Shown: one piece after another, positions 46,236 through 57,035 of the stretch
Numbering within the stretch: position 1 is the first letter of the stretch
How the letters are laid out: each line of letters opens with the position of its first letter
Origin: Flaccisagitta enflata
Taxonomy: Eukaryota > Chaetognatha > Sagittoidea > Aphragmophora
Direction of reading: 5' to 3'
Assembly: GCA_965153355.1 (NCBI GenBank)
Contig: OZ231127.1
Location: 5,332,001-5,396,000, forward strand
Length of the DNA: 64,000 bases
Program-made: the position numbers and the translations under genes
Notes under the pieces: model-generated
Database searches by the model: none
Told to the model about the DNA's origin: nothing
Seen by the model: only the letters and a program-made list of their open reading frames with translations

Positions 46236-46523
46236 TCAATCATTTCCAATTAAGTCCACCAAATAAAGTTCAGTCGCGTGGTTAATTGCCTCATTTTGAC
46301 TTTTGAGGTTGCCAGATAGGAAGACCTCAGAACGTCTACTGTAAATTTCGTAGATACTGGGAAAACCTGAGCTTTGTCGTAAAAACCGCGTGCTCTCCCA
46401 ACGTTGGTATGAAAAAACTCTACGAATTGCATCGTTAATAGCCGTATTAAAACTTCGCATATCAGAGACAGAAAATTCAACTGCCTCTGCACCGTACGTA
46501 AGGATATGATTCCACAGAGGCAA
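46236..46523 (-). pseudogene. LINE-type reverse transcriptase C-terminal remnant
   Basis: The frame reads LWNHILTYGAEAVEFSVSDM, then FNTAINDAIRRVFSYQRW, SSGFPSIYEIYSRR. The pattern YGxEA...S..D...LN...RR.F followed by G.PS..E....R is that of the region C-terminal to the RT palm in non-LTR retrotransposons. The catalytic RT part is absent and the upstream DNA is a minisatellite, so this is a truncated fragment. The family was not identified. Confidence 0.6.
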
Positions 46524-46552
46524 ATTTTTCCGATCTGATGTTTTTCGTTGCC

Positions 46553-46785
46553 CATCCCTCCAGAAACCTCAAATCAGGCCTCACAGACCCCAATTCAGGC
46601 CTCTCTGACCCCAAATCAGGCCTCTCAGACCCCAAATTGGGCGCGGGCTTCCCAGACCCCAAAACAGGCCTCCCAGACCTCAAATCAGGCCTCTCAAACA
46701 TCAAAGCAGGCCACTGAGACTCCAAATTCGGCCTCTCAGACCCCAAATCAGGCCTCTCACACCTCAAAGCAGGCCTAGCAGACCA
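46553..46785. repeat. ~21-base minisatellite
   Basis: About eleven copies of CCTCTCAGACCCCAAATCAGG. The complement resembles the GCTGATTTTGGGCCTGAGAGG unit at 60.25-60.63 kb. Confidence 0.9.
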
Positions 46786-46829
46786 CAAATGATATAAGCC
46801 CTCTAATAATCAATAGCAGCAGTAAATGG

Positions 46830-47300
46830 TCAGTGGTACCCGTGCCCTGCTTGAGTAGTCTGCGATCTATGTTGAAGGGAAGCAGGGCAGCGGCCCCAAA
46901 GGGGACAAAGTCCTATAGAGAACAGAGGGAATCTGTCTGTCCGTCTGTCCATCCGTCCATCCATCCATCCACCCGTCTGATGGGCCAAGTAGACCAAATT
47001 CAAGCAATAGGGCCCAAATCCAAGCAAAATGGCCCAAATCTGGTCAGAATCTAGGTATTGGAGGCCAAAATTTAGGTCTAAGGGGCCAAAATGATGGACC
47101 CCAGGCCAGAATTGGGGTTTTCTGGCTAGATCGAGGCCATTTTGCTTGGATTTGGGCCATTATACTTGGATTTGGGCCATTATACTTAGATTTAGGCCAT
47201 TTTGCTAAGATTTGGGCCATATTGCTTGGATTTGGGCTATTTGGCAAAATTTGGGTCAGAATAAGCCTCAAAGGAGACGAAGCCCTGAGGATGGCCGGGG
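46830..47300. repeat. GGGCAGCGGCCCC end followed by GGGCCAAAT minisatellite
   Basis: GCAGGGCAGCGGCCCCAAAGG with GAGAACAGAGGGAATCTGTC at 46882-46935, then inverted sets of CCCAAATCCAAGC (46985-47040) and TTGGATTTGGGCCAT (47150-47240). It is a relative of the element at 24820-25770. Confidence 0.65.
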
Positions 47301-47473
47301 GGGAAGGAGGGTTTTGCCTCCGCCCTAATTCATTTAAGGACATTTTTTCGCTCATGAAGTCATTAGGTTCACTATTTTGAAGGCGCGGAATTGATAAAAT
47401 CTTTTTCATTTTAGATTGGAAATTTGCGGGCTTTTTTTTTTGTAGGTCCTTCAAATCTGGGAGCAGGGTTACC

Positions 47474-48274
47474 CTGACATGGACAGTCAGGGGGCTATGT
47501 AAATTAACCTGAGAGTTGTTGTCGACATCGCCGTCGACGTCGACATCGACATCGTCATTGTTGTTGTCATTGTTGTCATCAGTGACATATATTCTCATAT
47601 TTTCATATTGACATGCAACTCGAAAAAAAGACATTAGGATAACGGTTGACATTGACGTCGACATCGACGTCGACATGCAAAACATTTTTTGGGGAAAATG
47701 GACTTTTTTGTGGATGTGGTTGATGATGATGTCAATGTTGACGTCGACGTCGACGTCGACTTAGGCAACATCTGAATGACTTAAAAAGTGAAGAGATTAT
47801 ACCCTAAGTCGACATCGGCATTATTTTTATGCATAAAATGCATTGCCTTGACATCGACGTCAACATCGGCGTAAAAAGCATAGGAAAAAGTTCAAAAATA
47901 ACAAAATTATGCTCTGAATCGACGTCGACGTCGACGTTGGCATAGGCGGCAGTAAAGAGAAAATAGAAGTAACAAAGATCTTGTCATGTGTCGACATCGA
48001 CATCGACGTCGGCAAGCCAATTTCCTTCTCCCCCCCCCCACTATGAAATGTGTAGATAATCAGTTTATCCTTTCCACACCCAAGATTACCATAGAAATCT
48101 TGAAAATGACCTTGGAATTACCAAAAAAATCCTGCAAACAACCTTTGAATCACCTGAGAACAACCTGAGAATAACCTGAGAATTACCTGAGAGTTACCTG
48201 AGAATAACCTGAGAGTTACCTGAGAAGGCTCCATAGAATTACTATGGCTACCGCTCCAGGACTGTCCATGACTC
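47474..48274 (-). mobile_element. 801-bp GTCGAC-rich element, copy 2, inverted, with its own 8-bp target duplication
   Basis: An inverted near-copy of 45182-45981. It is flanked by GGGTTACC at 47466-47473 and 48275-48282, a target duplication different from that of copy 1, so the two inserted independently. The internal order (CTCAGGTAA repeats, GTCGAC clusters) is conserved. Confidence 0.85.
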
Positions 48275-48282
48275 GGGTTACC

Positions 48283-49201
48283 AAATTTCACACAAGTTGT
48301 TTTCAATCCACCCTGAAGCTTTCCCAAAAAGTTTGTGTCTTCCCTTACATTCTCAGTATCATTTTTGATGTCCAGAAAAGTAACAAATAAAATCAAAAAA
48401 ACATTTTTTGCAATATTTGATTTTGAGCAAAGTAGTTAACTTCAAGGAGGAAAATGTGGCTTTGGATGAGATAGGGCGGGGGTAAAACCATACATTTTCT
48501 TGCTTTCAGTAAGCAACTATACCAGTTTCTGCCCCTGTTATGGGTCCAAAGTGCTGCCTTAATTTTTTTTGTCCTGAGGTGCTGTGCTTTCAGACCATAG
48601 TGCAACCCCTCCGAGGCCGCTGCCCCATTACCTCAACACCACAATACTATATAACATCAATGGGGCATCAGGTACCGCTGACCATAATGACGCTTGAGCA
48701 ACCTGTTTGTTTTTCTTTTACCGCTGGGCCCCTCTCACCGCGGGGACCCCTAGACCTCTTAAATCTCTTGGGCCTCTTTAGTCCGGCTCAGGGGGGGACG
48801 AATGACAGGGGGTAAATTCAGGTTATTCTGTGCATGTGTATGTGCACTGTTTAGAATTCACAATCAAAACTTGGGCAGCTCATGAAGCACAATTGCAGTC
48901 ATTGGGGCCGGCACCCTGCAGGGATGAGCTGTTCATCTGTTTCTCTTCTTTTCCGAGTGCAGCGGCGATATTAAACATCTTCGTACTTTCTTGTTTACTC
49001 AAACAAATGTCATCTTTCTTTGCAACCGAATCTGACTATGGCAAAACTTTCCACTGTCAATCAGCTGAACATTATCTTTCTTCTTTCTCTCTTTAGTTCG
49101 CCCCTCTTAGTTGCTCTAACATAGTCACTCCCACAAATTGCTCTAACTTTGATAGTTATATCTAATATCATTTCTTTAATTTCTCCCCAAAATTTTTTTT
49201 C
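48283..49201. other. gene-free stretch with a GGTACCGCTGACC repeat end
   Basis: GGGGCATCAGGTACCGCTGACCATAATG near 48660 resembles the outer block of the 16789 family. A short poly-C/GGGG-rich stretch lies at 48720-48800. No gene. Confidence 0.4.
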
Positions 49202-49204
49202 AGG

Positions 49205-49343
49205 AACAGCAGCATCAGCAAAACATTCACATCGATACAAAAAATACGAGTACATGGAAAAGCATTACGTTTGTGATTTACAATATCTGTATGCTGCTAC
49301 AGCTGCTGCTGACGCTGTGGCTGCAACAATGAAGCCTCATTAA
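49205..49343 (+). CDS. possible terminal exon, product unknown
   Basis: A strong acceptor (CCCCAAAATTTTTTTTCAG) is followed by a frame open to a TAA: GTAASAKHSHRYKKYEYMEK, then HYVCDLQYLYAATAAADAVA and TMKPH. ATTAAA overlaps the stop. No domain is recognised and no partner exon was found on this strand nearby, so this may be chance. Confidence 0.2.
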
Positions 49344-49396
49344 AAGAACATCCTCTTCATAGTAAGGGTTATTTAAAAAAGAATTGTTCATAGTTT

Positions 49397-49560
49397 TTAG
49401 TGGCGTGCTACGCGACTCTACAACCCACTTTGTTGGTCCATCTGTCCGTCCGTCAGTGCATCGGTCTTTCACTTTATTTTGGTTGTTGCGGTCTTTGGCC
49501 TTACTGCTCCTGTCCAAATGACTTCGTTTACAACCCCCCACCCACCTGCAAGCGACTGTT
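49397..49560 (+). repeat. dispersed palindromic-end element
   Basis: TTTTTAGTGGCGTGCTACGCGACTCTACAACCC start, TCCGTCCGTCAG, ACTGCTCCTGTCCAAATG, CCACCCACC: same block order as 55032. Confidence 0.7.
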
Positions 49561-49764
49561 GGTTAGAACACTGTCATCACTCATCAGAATAATCTTCAGA
49601 ATGAATAACAGATATCGATGGATAACTCATTTAGTGCCTGTTAAACTGGCAAAAGTATTTTGATATGAACATATTGTGAAGCTGAGTAAATCGAAATTAA
49701 AAACATCTCCTATACTACACTTGCTCCCGTGTGGGGTGATCAAGGAACGATTGTAACGATTAGG

Positions 49765-50015
49765 GTGGTCCCAGCCTTGAGGCTAAAATCCCAGCCTCGA
49801 GGCTCAATTTCAGCCTCGAGTCTCAAATCTCAGCGTCGAGGCTAGAGTCCTATCCTTAAGGCTTTAATCCCCGCCTCAAGGCCTAAATCCCAGTCTCAAG
49901 GCTTAAATCTCAGCCTTGAGGCTCAAATCCCAGCTTCAACAAACAAATGAACGAATGAAAGTCCCCCTGTGTTCTACAGGACATCATCCCCTTTAGGGCC
50001 GCTGCCCTGCTAACC
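49765..50015. mobile_element. CCTCGAGGCT minisatellite with one GGGCAGCGGCCC-family end
   Basis: Eight or so ~25-base units of AATCCCAGCCTCAAGGCTC end at CCCCTGTGTTCTACAGGACATC and GGGCCGCTGCCCTGC. The left family end is missing. Related minisatellites occur at 56285-56560 and 62690-62850. Confidence 0.65.
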
Positions 50016-50416
50016 ATCACCTACAGTCACAAACATACTAAGCAGGGCAACGGGTATCGCTGACCACATATTGCCCTTTGGCGACCTGTTCTGTCCTAAA
50101 ATCAGTCTTCTCAGGCCTCATATCAGCCCTCATAGGCTTCAAATCATCCCTTTCAGACCTCAATCTGGCAACTGTAGCAGTGCTCCACCATAGTTTTTTA
50201 GAGTAAACCACACGTCGCACCTTATTGGTGGTGATGTTAGCGAGCAAAACAAATTTTGCTCGATGATTAATTGGCCTAAATATCAATTGCTCGAGCAATA
50301 ATCGAGGATTATCAAGGATTTTCTCTCATTATTCCATGACTAGCACTAAAAAACCAAATGTAATGCATAAATGGTGAGAGAAGTGTTTTAATCATATCCA
50401 AAGCAGTTGATTGTTT

Positions 50417-50640
50417 CTAAGCATTAGGCAACAAGAACAAATTTAATTCCCCCTGGCTATCACCTAAACGGGATCTGAATTTAGTCACAAAAGTCATAGC
50501 GGCAGAGAAGGCGTATTCAGCTTTAACGGAAATGGGGGGAAGAGTCTTAATCGCGCTCAATACTTGTTAAAGGATTGCTGGTCTTTCACCAAAGTTTTCA
50601 AAAATGGTCATTATACTTTTCAATTTGGATGTAATGTCCA
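50417..50640 (-). pseudogene. hAT transposase C-terminal (dimerisation) remnant
   Basis: Read on the minus strand, SKLKSIMTIFENFGERPAIL, one stop, then VLSAIKTLPPISVKAEYAFS, AAMTFVTKFRSRLGD, LNLFLLPNA and a stop. The VKAEYAFSAA...VTKFRSRLGD block matches the conserved C-terminal hAT signature (usually ERxFSxA...KxRxxL). In-frame stops show it is dead. It was too short and interrupted to stand out as an ORF. Confidence 0.65.
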
Positions 50641-51397
50641 CTTGTCACATGTCTGCGACTAAGATGATTGCAGCTCCTTCAACAAACACACACACACACC
50701 AGGCCTCTTGATTCTTCTTTTCTGCCGAGAAGCAAAATTCTTTCCTGCAAAGCTTCTGACCGGAAAAGTGCCTACCAGACTTACCAGTTACCACGCTTAA
50801 AAACTCTTATGCCAACCTGTCCTGGGCTCAAAATTCCAGATGGAGTTCTACAGCCTTCCAGATGGTAGCTAAGAAATTGTTTGAACATTCCAGATTAGTA
50901 GCTAGATTTACCGTTTATTCTAGATAAAGAAAATTAAGTTAGTGTTGATAATATAAACATTTTTTGTTTTATTCTGCACCATTATGCCTTATTCTTTCAA
51001 TTCTTAAGGTAATAAGTAGCTATTGATCTTGGTTAAAACATGAGTTACAAGCATGGATCGCTCCCCTTGTTAGTCTGTTCCGCTATCTGTTGATCAGTTG
51101 GTCAGTACAGTTATATCTGGCTATGCTGTATCCAAATGAAATATATATCTGCCACTATAGAAAATGGAATTTTGAACCCTGCATTTTTTTATTTGTACAC
51201 ATGTGACTCTTTTTCGCTGTGTTGGTAAGTAGGTTGGTAGATTGGTTGGTCTGTCAGTCCATCCTTCACAATCCTGAATTGCTAGTGGTTTCTGCAGTAC
51301 TGACCCTACCTGACCATCTGCGACTGTGGAGCCATGTATTCGGCCTTGTTTTGTCTTTATTTCATTAATAAATGATAATGGAAATCCTCTTTTAACA

Positions 51398-51596
51398 TAA
51401 ACAAGGCCGGAAGCAAGGCTACCCATTTACCCAAGTTGGTGGGCAGGGGCCATATTTGAGGTCACTAAACCATTTAGGCAGGAGCGGTGAGGTGCAAAAA
51501 TAAAATTCATAAAAAAAGTAGTGTAACCAACTGACCGACTGAGTGATCAACCAACCGACAGAGCAAAGTGTAGAGTCGTGTGTGCGCGACTAAAAA
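51398..51596 (-). repeat. dispersed palindromic-end element, inverted
   Basis: AACAAGGCCGGAAGCAAGGCTACCC, GGGCAGGGGCCATATTTGAGG, TAGGCAGGAGCGGTGAGG, AGAGTCGTGTGTGCGCGACTAAAAA: complete block order. Confidence 0.75.
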
Positions 51597-52555
51597 TTAG
51601 GTTGAATTTGAAGCCTTTGAAGGGTTTCCTACGTATGGCATCTAAGGCTTGAAATCTAATTTTTATTGACACAATGTTCATTTTCATGATGGGGTTACGA
51701 TGATTCCCAAAGTGGAAGTCAAAAATTTAGGCAAAATTGTTGTTTTTTGCAAACTTGCACTGTTACTCCATCATGAAAATAAATGTTGTGTTGTTTATTA
51801 CCGGTGCTTGCGATGACAATTCACTTACTTTTTATTGCTTAGATTTTTTTTTCTCAAGCTCAAAATAATTGGTCTTTGGTTTGAAATGTGCTCTTATTTG
51901 CTAAAATCCTGCCAATTCAGGGTTTAATTCAGACTTCTAAATTTAACCTTCCTTAGCTGTAAATGTGCTATTTCCTGCCTGAGCAAGTTATCTCTAGCCT
52001 CAGAATGGCTGATATCACACCTTGAATGAGCTTAATTAAGCTTTAATTTTATGCTATAAAGCTTGTTTCAATTAGTAGCTAAAAGTAGCTGAAATTTTTC
52101 CTAAGAGTAGCTAAAATAGTAACTAGATTCCAGATGCCTAGTCTGGTAACTTGGATACCTATTTTAGTAGCTTATTCTGGAAGGTTAGAAGCTAAGTTGG
52201 TATCAGAGCTTATAAAGCTTGTTGGGTTCACTAGACAGCGAACAAATTTTTACCTCCACGGAAAGGTCTATTTCTATATATAAACATGTTTTTAATGTCT
52301 TTTTCATCAGCGCAAATCTGATACAGGATGCTATGTAAAACGCAGAACGACGTTGACAACTAACCAATAATCGGAAGAATTCCTCCCTCTATTTTACAAT
52401 AAATTGAGATTTAGTTCAAGATATGACTCTAATTCATGTTGACTGAAAATCAAATCAGCGACATTGCAATGGAGCGGTAATCTTAAAACTGCAATATGCA
52501 AATCATCTTAAAGCTGACTTCAATTGCTTTTGTTCAACCATCATTTCTCCCTTTA
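51597..52555. other. gene-free stretch
   Basis: AT-rich. AGTAGCT-type repeats near 52080-52170. No exon identified. Confidence 0.4.
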
Positions 52556-52557
52556 TT

Positions 52558-52650
52558 AAGTCTTCGTCTTCGTCTTCGCCTTCGTCTTCGTCTTCTTCTT
52601 CCTTCTTCCCCTTCTTCTCCTTCTTCTCCTTCTTCTTCTTCTTCTTCCGG
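52558..52650. repeat. (CTT)n-type trinucleotide repeat
   Basis: Degenerate (GTCTTC)n then (CTTCTC)n. Confidence 0.85.
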
Positions 52651-52715
52651 GACCTGCCTATATCCTTCTTACCCTGCCGACAAGCGGCGCTGCTCGCTGC
52701 CCCAGAATCAAGAGG

Positions 52716-52718
<3 letters not shown>

Positions 52719-52793
<75 letters not shown>
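52719..52793. repeat. (CA)n microsatellite
   Basis: About 75 bases of pure (CA)n. Confidence 0.95.
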
Positions 52794-53133
52794 GAGTAAG
52801 AAACATCGACAGGTGTATGGACTTACGGACAGATCAAATTTGCAAATCGAGGAAAAAGCCCACACAAAAGTATGTTAAAGTGCGGATAAGTGAAATTGTC
52901 TATGAGCAAACAGCATGAAGGGACAAAGAAGTGTGAAGTTGAGCGACAGCTAAATTGTTTCTCTTCAGGCTTTTATTTTAGAACAAAAATAAATGTAAGA
53001 GAGAGGTTTCAATCGCCGTTTTCTGAACCAATGAAAAGCAACTTTCCTTCAAGGATTTATGTTTTGCTCGAGCATTGAATACAAAATTTTAATCGATTAA
53101 TGCTCGATTTAATTGCTTGCTCGCTAACATGAC

Positions 53134-54306
53134 TACAGTTATTGGCCTACTTGGCCTTGATCATCAAACGAATGCGTTACCGACAGACCAAACGACCAAC
53201 CGACCAACCAACCGACGGACACAGCCAGTTATAGACGTGCTTTGTCGCACCTAAAGATTTTTTTTGCCAAGATGGTATTCAGCTAAGAATCCCCCAATGG
53301 GGTATGATTTCATGCAAATAAAATCTTCGATCATGAATAGTGCCGACTAAGCACTACAGATTAGAAAACTCTTGGTTCTAGCTGTCCTTGTGTTTTTTTT
53401 CTATCCAACTGACTTACTTATGCAGCATTACGAATCCTGTTTTGATGATGACATCTTCGCAGTATTTTGTATTGAAGAAAATCACTTCTTAAAATTGTAA
53501 ATCTTCTCTGAAAGAAAAGTCGATTGATGGACTATTACAACGGGCAAGATACATTACATTGAAGTAATCTCTATTGAGACGAAAATTTGTAGTACAATAT
53601 GTATTTATCAGGGAGGGAAACTTACAATTAAATCTTTCAGAAACTTCTCCAACAGCAAGTACTGCAATTGTTTAGCATAGTCGCATAGGAGGTTTCATGA
53701 CAATGGGTGGCAATATGATGATTGTGTCCCATGGTCATGAAATTTGGCCAATCTTATAATAATAATGGATCATGGAATTTCTTGTAATTGGGTAATTGGG
53801 GTTTTTGAAAGATTATAATAAAATAGTCCCACCTTGCTATACAGGCAGACTCCTAACCACCTTGCCAATAAGTATACCGACACCTTTAACTAAAGATATC
53901 TCATCTTCTAGAACAGCTACTAACTTTAAAAAAGTAAAAATAAACTGCGTCCAATTTTGTTCAAACTGAATGCAATCTGGTTCCTGCAGCTTCAGCCGTT
54001 TAGAAATGGCAAGCATAAGAATGAAGACAGTCATTTTCAAAAAGGCTTTAAAATCATGCGTGAAAAAGTCAATTCTTCAGAGACAGCTTCTACTAAGGAT
54101 ATCTCGGCTTTTAGAAATGCCAGAAACTTTGTATAAAAAAGAGCAAATTAATCATCATCAAAAAATCTAATTTAGTTTCTGTAGCTTTAATCGTTTAGAA
54201 GTTACAAGCGAGACAATAAACCTATATACAGATTGATTGGTTCAGCGAAGTTTGTTTAAAAGATGTGAAACTACTTTGTCCTTAGTGATAAAAAAGCTGC
54301 ATGGAG
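53134..54306. other. gene-free stretch with a repeat fragment
   Basis: ACCGACCAACCAACCG...GACGTGCTTTGTCGCACC at 53190-53260 is a decayed palindromic-end copy. At 53985 and 54180, direct relatives of CAGCTTYARCCGTTTAGAA occur. No exon. Confidence 0.45.
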
Positions 54307-54308
54307 TA

Positions 54309-54881
54309 CAGTAGATGTCGTCTAGACTTGGAAATACGGGGGAATTCATTACAGGAAGACAAATAAAGTTAAGAGAGTGATATTCGGAATATAAACTAAT
54401 AAAAAGATGCTTTATTGCCCATGGGTGTTGGTTGCCATGGAAACACATTTCCATGTATTTACGCTAAAGTATCAATTTTTTGAGAAATTTTTTGAGGGAA
54501 CATTGTTTAAAAAAAAATTTGCTACAACTTTCCCACAGTATGTTCTGTAAGAATATCGCTGGTTTGGCGGTTGCTAGGGAGCATCACAGGGTTGTCACAC
54601 ATAGTTACGCTCCCTAGCAACGGCTTAATGAGCAATATTCTTACAGAACATGCTGTGGGAAAGTTGTGGCAATTTTTATTTTAAACAATGTTCTCTTAAG
54701 ATATTTCTCAAAATATCGATACTTTAGCGTGAATACATGAAAATGTGTTTCCATAGCAACCAACACCCATGGGTAACAAAGCATCCTTCTATTAGTCTAT
54801 ATTCCAAACATCAGTCTCTTAAGCAAATTTGTCTTCCTGTAATGAATTCCCCGTATTTCCAAGTCTAGACGACATCTACTG
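54309..54881. mobile_element. 573-bp palindromic MITE flanked by TA
   Basis: Ends CAGTAGATGTCGTCTAGACT and its inverse are perfect inverted repeats, with TA at 54307-54308 and 54882-54883. The arms include GGAAATACGGGGAATTCATTACAGGAAGAC-like pairing. The centre (CCCACAGTATGTTCTGTAAG, GTTGCTAGGGAGC) is shared with the element at 13021-13579, whereas the outer arms are not. Confidence 0.85.
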
Positions 54882-55031
54882 TACCTGAAATATGGATAAT
54901 TAAAATCATATGTAAGGTAAAAACATCCTGTCACCGACTAGCACTTTCAGTATGATATTTTTGGTTAATGCTTGATGAACTAAATAGTAAATTGCCTTAG
55001 TGTCGGTATACGTTTTGGCAAGGTTGTACAC

Positions 55032-55235
55032 AATGATTTTTAGACGCCCGCTACGCAATTCTATCTGTTGGTCAGTCCATCGGTCAGTATGTTGGTCAGT
55101 CTATGGGTCCATCCGTCCCCTTTTTACTTTTTTGAGCTTTTCGGGCTCAATGCCCTGGCCCAAATGCTTGAATGACATTCTCTATCACTGCCCCTGCCCA
55201 CCTAAGGTAGCCGTTTACCCAGCCTTGTATTATTT
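55032..55235 (+). repeat. dispersed palindromic-end element
   Basis: TTTTTAGACGCCCGCTACGCAATTCTAT, GTCAGTCCATCGGTC, GGCCCAAATGCTTG, CACTGCCCCTGCCCACC, GGTAGCCGTTTACCCAGCCTTGTAT. It ends just downstream of the VWA-pentraxin gene stop codon. Confidence 0.75.
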
Positions 55236-55247
55236 CAAAGTACTCTC

Positions 55248-55840
55248 TTACAGTTGTATCGCTCCCTTCAATTCCAGCATGTAGCTAGGGGGGTCGTCAA
55301 ACACAGTTGGTTTCCCAATTGACAGGGGATTCTTGAAAAAATCAGGGGCTATCGCTTTGGTCAAACCAACATTCCACATTTGAAAATTGCAAATGGTCCC
55401 GATGAACCTTTGAGTCGGATCGAAGCCACCCTCGCGTGTATCCTGTTCCTGGCCCAGAACCCAGCTCGCCCCTTTTCGGATTTCGTGAGTGGTAACGTGT
55501 CTTCCTACTTCTTGTTTTCCGTCCCAAAACATCTTCAAATATTTCCCTTTTCGGGAAATGGTCAATCGATGATTCGTTCCCAGCCTCGCGGTATATTTCA
55601 CGCTGGGAAGATCATAATTTTTTTCATCGATGATGACCACTCTATCGCCAATTCCGAGATCGTTTTTATGGTCGGAATATACATTGTTGGAGAATACGGA
55701 AAGGTAGAAAGGATCCTTTGTGATCTTGGCGAAATTGAGTCGCATATCGACGGTAAAATCGGTAATGTCTTCATCATGCAGCGGAGTTATGACCACGTGA
55801 GCGTTTATTTCGCTCGCGGGAAAGGCGAAACAAGTGTGGC
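55248..55840 (-). CDS. VWA-pentraxin gene, exon 5: pentraxin domain and C-terminus
   Basis: Acceptor CATTTCCCCCAG, phase-1 entry, then 196 codons to a stop. The opening HTCFAFPASEINAHVVITPL and ITDFTVDMRLN match the start of pentraxin domains. WVLGQEQDTREGG..FDPTQRFIGTI..MWN carries the calcium-binding cluster (E-Q-D and later Q) of the family. Two departures are clear: the Cys normally in FTVC is Asp (FTVDM), and the H-x-C-x-[ST]-W signature is replaced by HRLTISRKG, so the canonical disulfide is absent although a Cys remains in GTICNF. Pentraxins are calcium-dependent pattern-recognition lectins. Fusion to VWA suggests a secreted recognition or matrix protein. Confidence 0.82.
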
Positions 55841-55879
55841 CTGGGGGAAATGAAGACGTGTTTATAGTGAGGACCAAAA

Positions 55880-56126
55880 AAGCGTTTGTTCCTGTGAAAC
55901 GCGTTTACAGCGTGAAAACATAAGCATGAATTTCAACTGTCCTATGAGGGAGTGAGCAAAGTGAGTGAGCAAACCCGTGAATGGAGTGAGTGAGCAAAGC
56001 GAGCAGAGGGAAGAGAAGCGCTGCGGAGCGGGTGAGCAGAGTGAGCGGTGCGAGCGAACAAACATATTGAGCGACCAAGTGGCCCGTAAAATATGCAATT
56101 GTCTTTGACTAGAAACGCGCCCTTAC
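55880..56126. mobile_element. GAGYG-rich MITE, second copy, in intron 4
   Basis: Same order of blocks as 20416-20681: GTGAAACGCGTTTACAGCGTG, TTTCAACTGTCCTATGAGGGAGTGAGC, GACTAGAAACGCGCCCTTA. The left end is decayed. Confidence 0.65.
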
Positions 56127-56284
56127 TCTCTCAGCTTACAACAACCAGTCAGCGTGGACTTTCATCGGGGCTCTGTACTCCAAAGCTACCAGCCGTGGCT
56201 TGAGGAGCCGCGACAGTGTTAGATGGTCAGCCGTACCCAATGTCCTAGAGTAAAAGTATTTAGCGATGAGATGGTGAGAGGGGC

Positions 56285-56630
56285 AGAGGCCTCAAAGGCA
56301 ACTGGATCCTTCAAGGAATAATTTGGTTGGTATTTGGGTATCAAGGCCTGGATTCTTGCCTCAAGGCGGGCATTAGAGCCTCAAGGCTGAGATTTGGGCC
56401 TTAATGCAAGGATTTGGGTCTCAAAGCTAGGATCTTGGCCTCATGGCTAAAAGTTTGACCTCATAGTTGGAATTTGGGCCTCAAGCCTGGGATATAGCTC
56501 AATGTCTTGGATTTGAGCCTCAAAGCTGGAATTTGAGCCTTGAGGCAGCGATTTTGGGGGGGATGGATGGAGGAGGAGCAGAGGGAGATATTTCCCTCAT
56601 GTAAGAAAGTACAGGCCGCTGCCCATAAAC
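56285..56630. repeat. GCCTCAAGGCTGGGATTTGG minisatellite with GGCCGCTGCCC end
   Basis: About nine ~28-base units precede CTCATGTAAGAAAGTACAGGCCGCTGCCC, a degraded end of the 16789 family. It lies in intron 4 of the VWA-pentraxin gene. Confidence 0.7.
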
Positions 56631-56721
56631 GACTCAGGGCCATATATCTTAGGCAGGGGTTTGGTCTGACCTTGAAACTCCAGACCCATTGTGGCTCGGA
56701 AAGATATTTTCATCCTCTCAC

Positions 56722-56956
56722 CGGCTTTTTTGCAGACTTTTTGGACCAAGGTGTTGGCCATTTCCCCAAGAGCCTCGAAGTCTTTGACTTGGAGGACTCT
56801 TTCATCATTTCCGGCGATGACCCTCAAACCAGCGCGAGAAATGTCTTGGCCAATTCCGATGGCGAAAACTGTGACGCCATCTTTGATCCATTTCTGAGCT
56901 GCGGCGGGAATGTCCTCTTTGTCCGTCGCCTCGCCGTCAGTGAACACCATACAAAC
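56722..56956 (-). CDS. VWA-pentraxin gene, exon 4: C-terminal half of VWA domain
   Basis: Acceptor ACCTCATAG and donor G|GTGAGA bound 78 codons plus one base. VCMVFTDGEATDKEDI supplies the third MIDAS loop (Asp of FTDG). VTVFAIGIGQDISRAGLRVIA and VLQVKDFEALGEMANTLV are the last strands and helix of a VWA domain, ending with VQKVCKKAG. It joins exon 5 in frame (KKAGHTCFAF). Translation beyond the donor has no VWA similarity, which supports this exon end. Confidence 0.82.
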
Positions 56957-57035
56957 CTATGAGGTGTAAGTTGTAAGGACCTACAAAAGTGTATTTGAAA
57001 TCCATTCTATAGCAATTTTGTGGATAGGATAGCTA

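Larger units (their letters stand above)
50230..53133. mobile_element. degraded hAT transposon bounded by inverted ends
   Basis: ATGTTAGCGAGCAA on the left faces TTGCTCGCTAACAT on the right, with further imperfect pairing including TTGCTCGAGCA. The interval contains a hAT transposase remnant near its left end plus later insertions (a palindromic-end element at 51.4 kb and microsatellites). No 8-bp duplication could be matched at the borders. Confidence 0.5.

Noticed and set aside
46548-46788. Repetitive frames on both strands (e.g. NQASQTP repeats)
   Set aside because: Translation of a ~21-base minisatellite.
45182-48274. A single 3.1-kb transposon with 800-bp terminal inverted repeats
   Set aside because: Each arm has its own, different 8-bp target duplication, so they are two independent insertions.
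55380-55853. 157-codon plus-strand frame
   Set aside because: Antisense shadow of the pentraxin exon, which has clear domain similarity and consistent splice phases.
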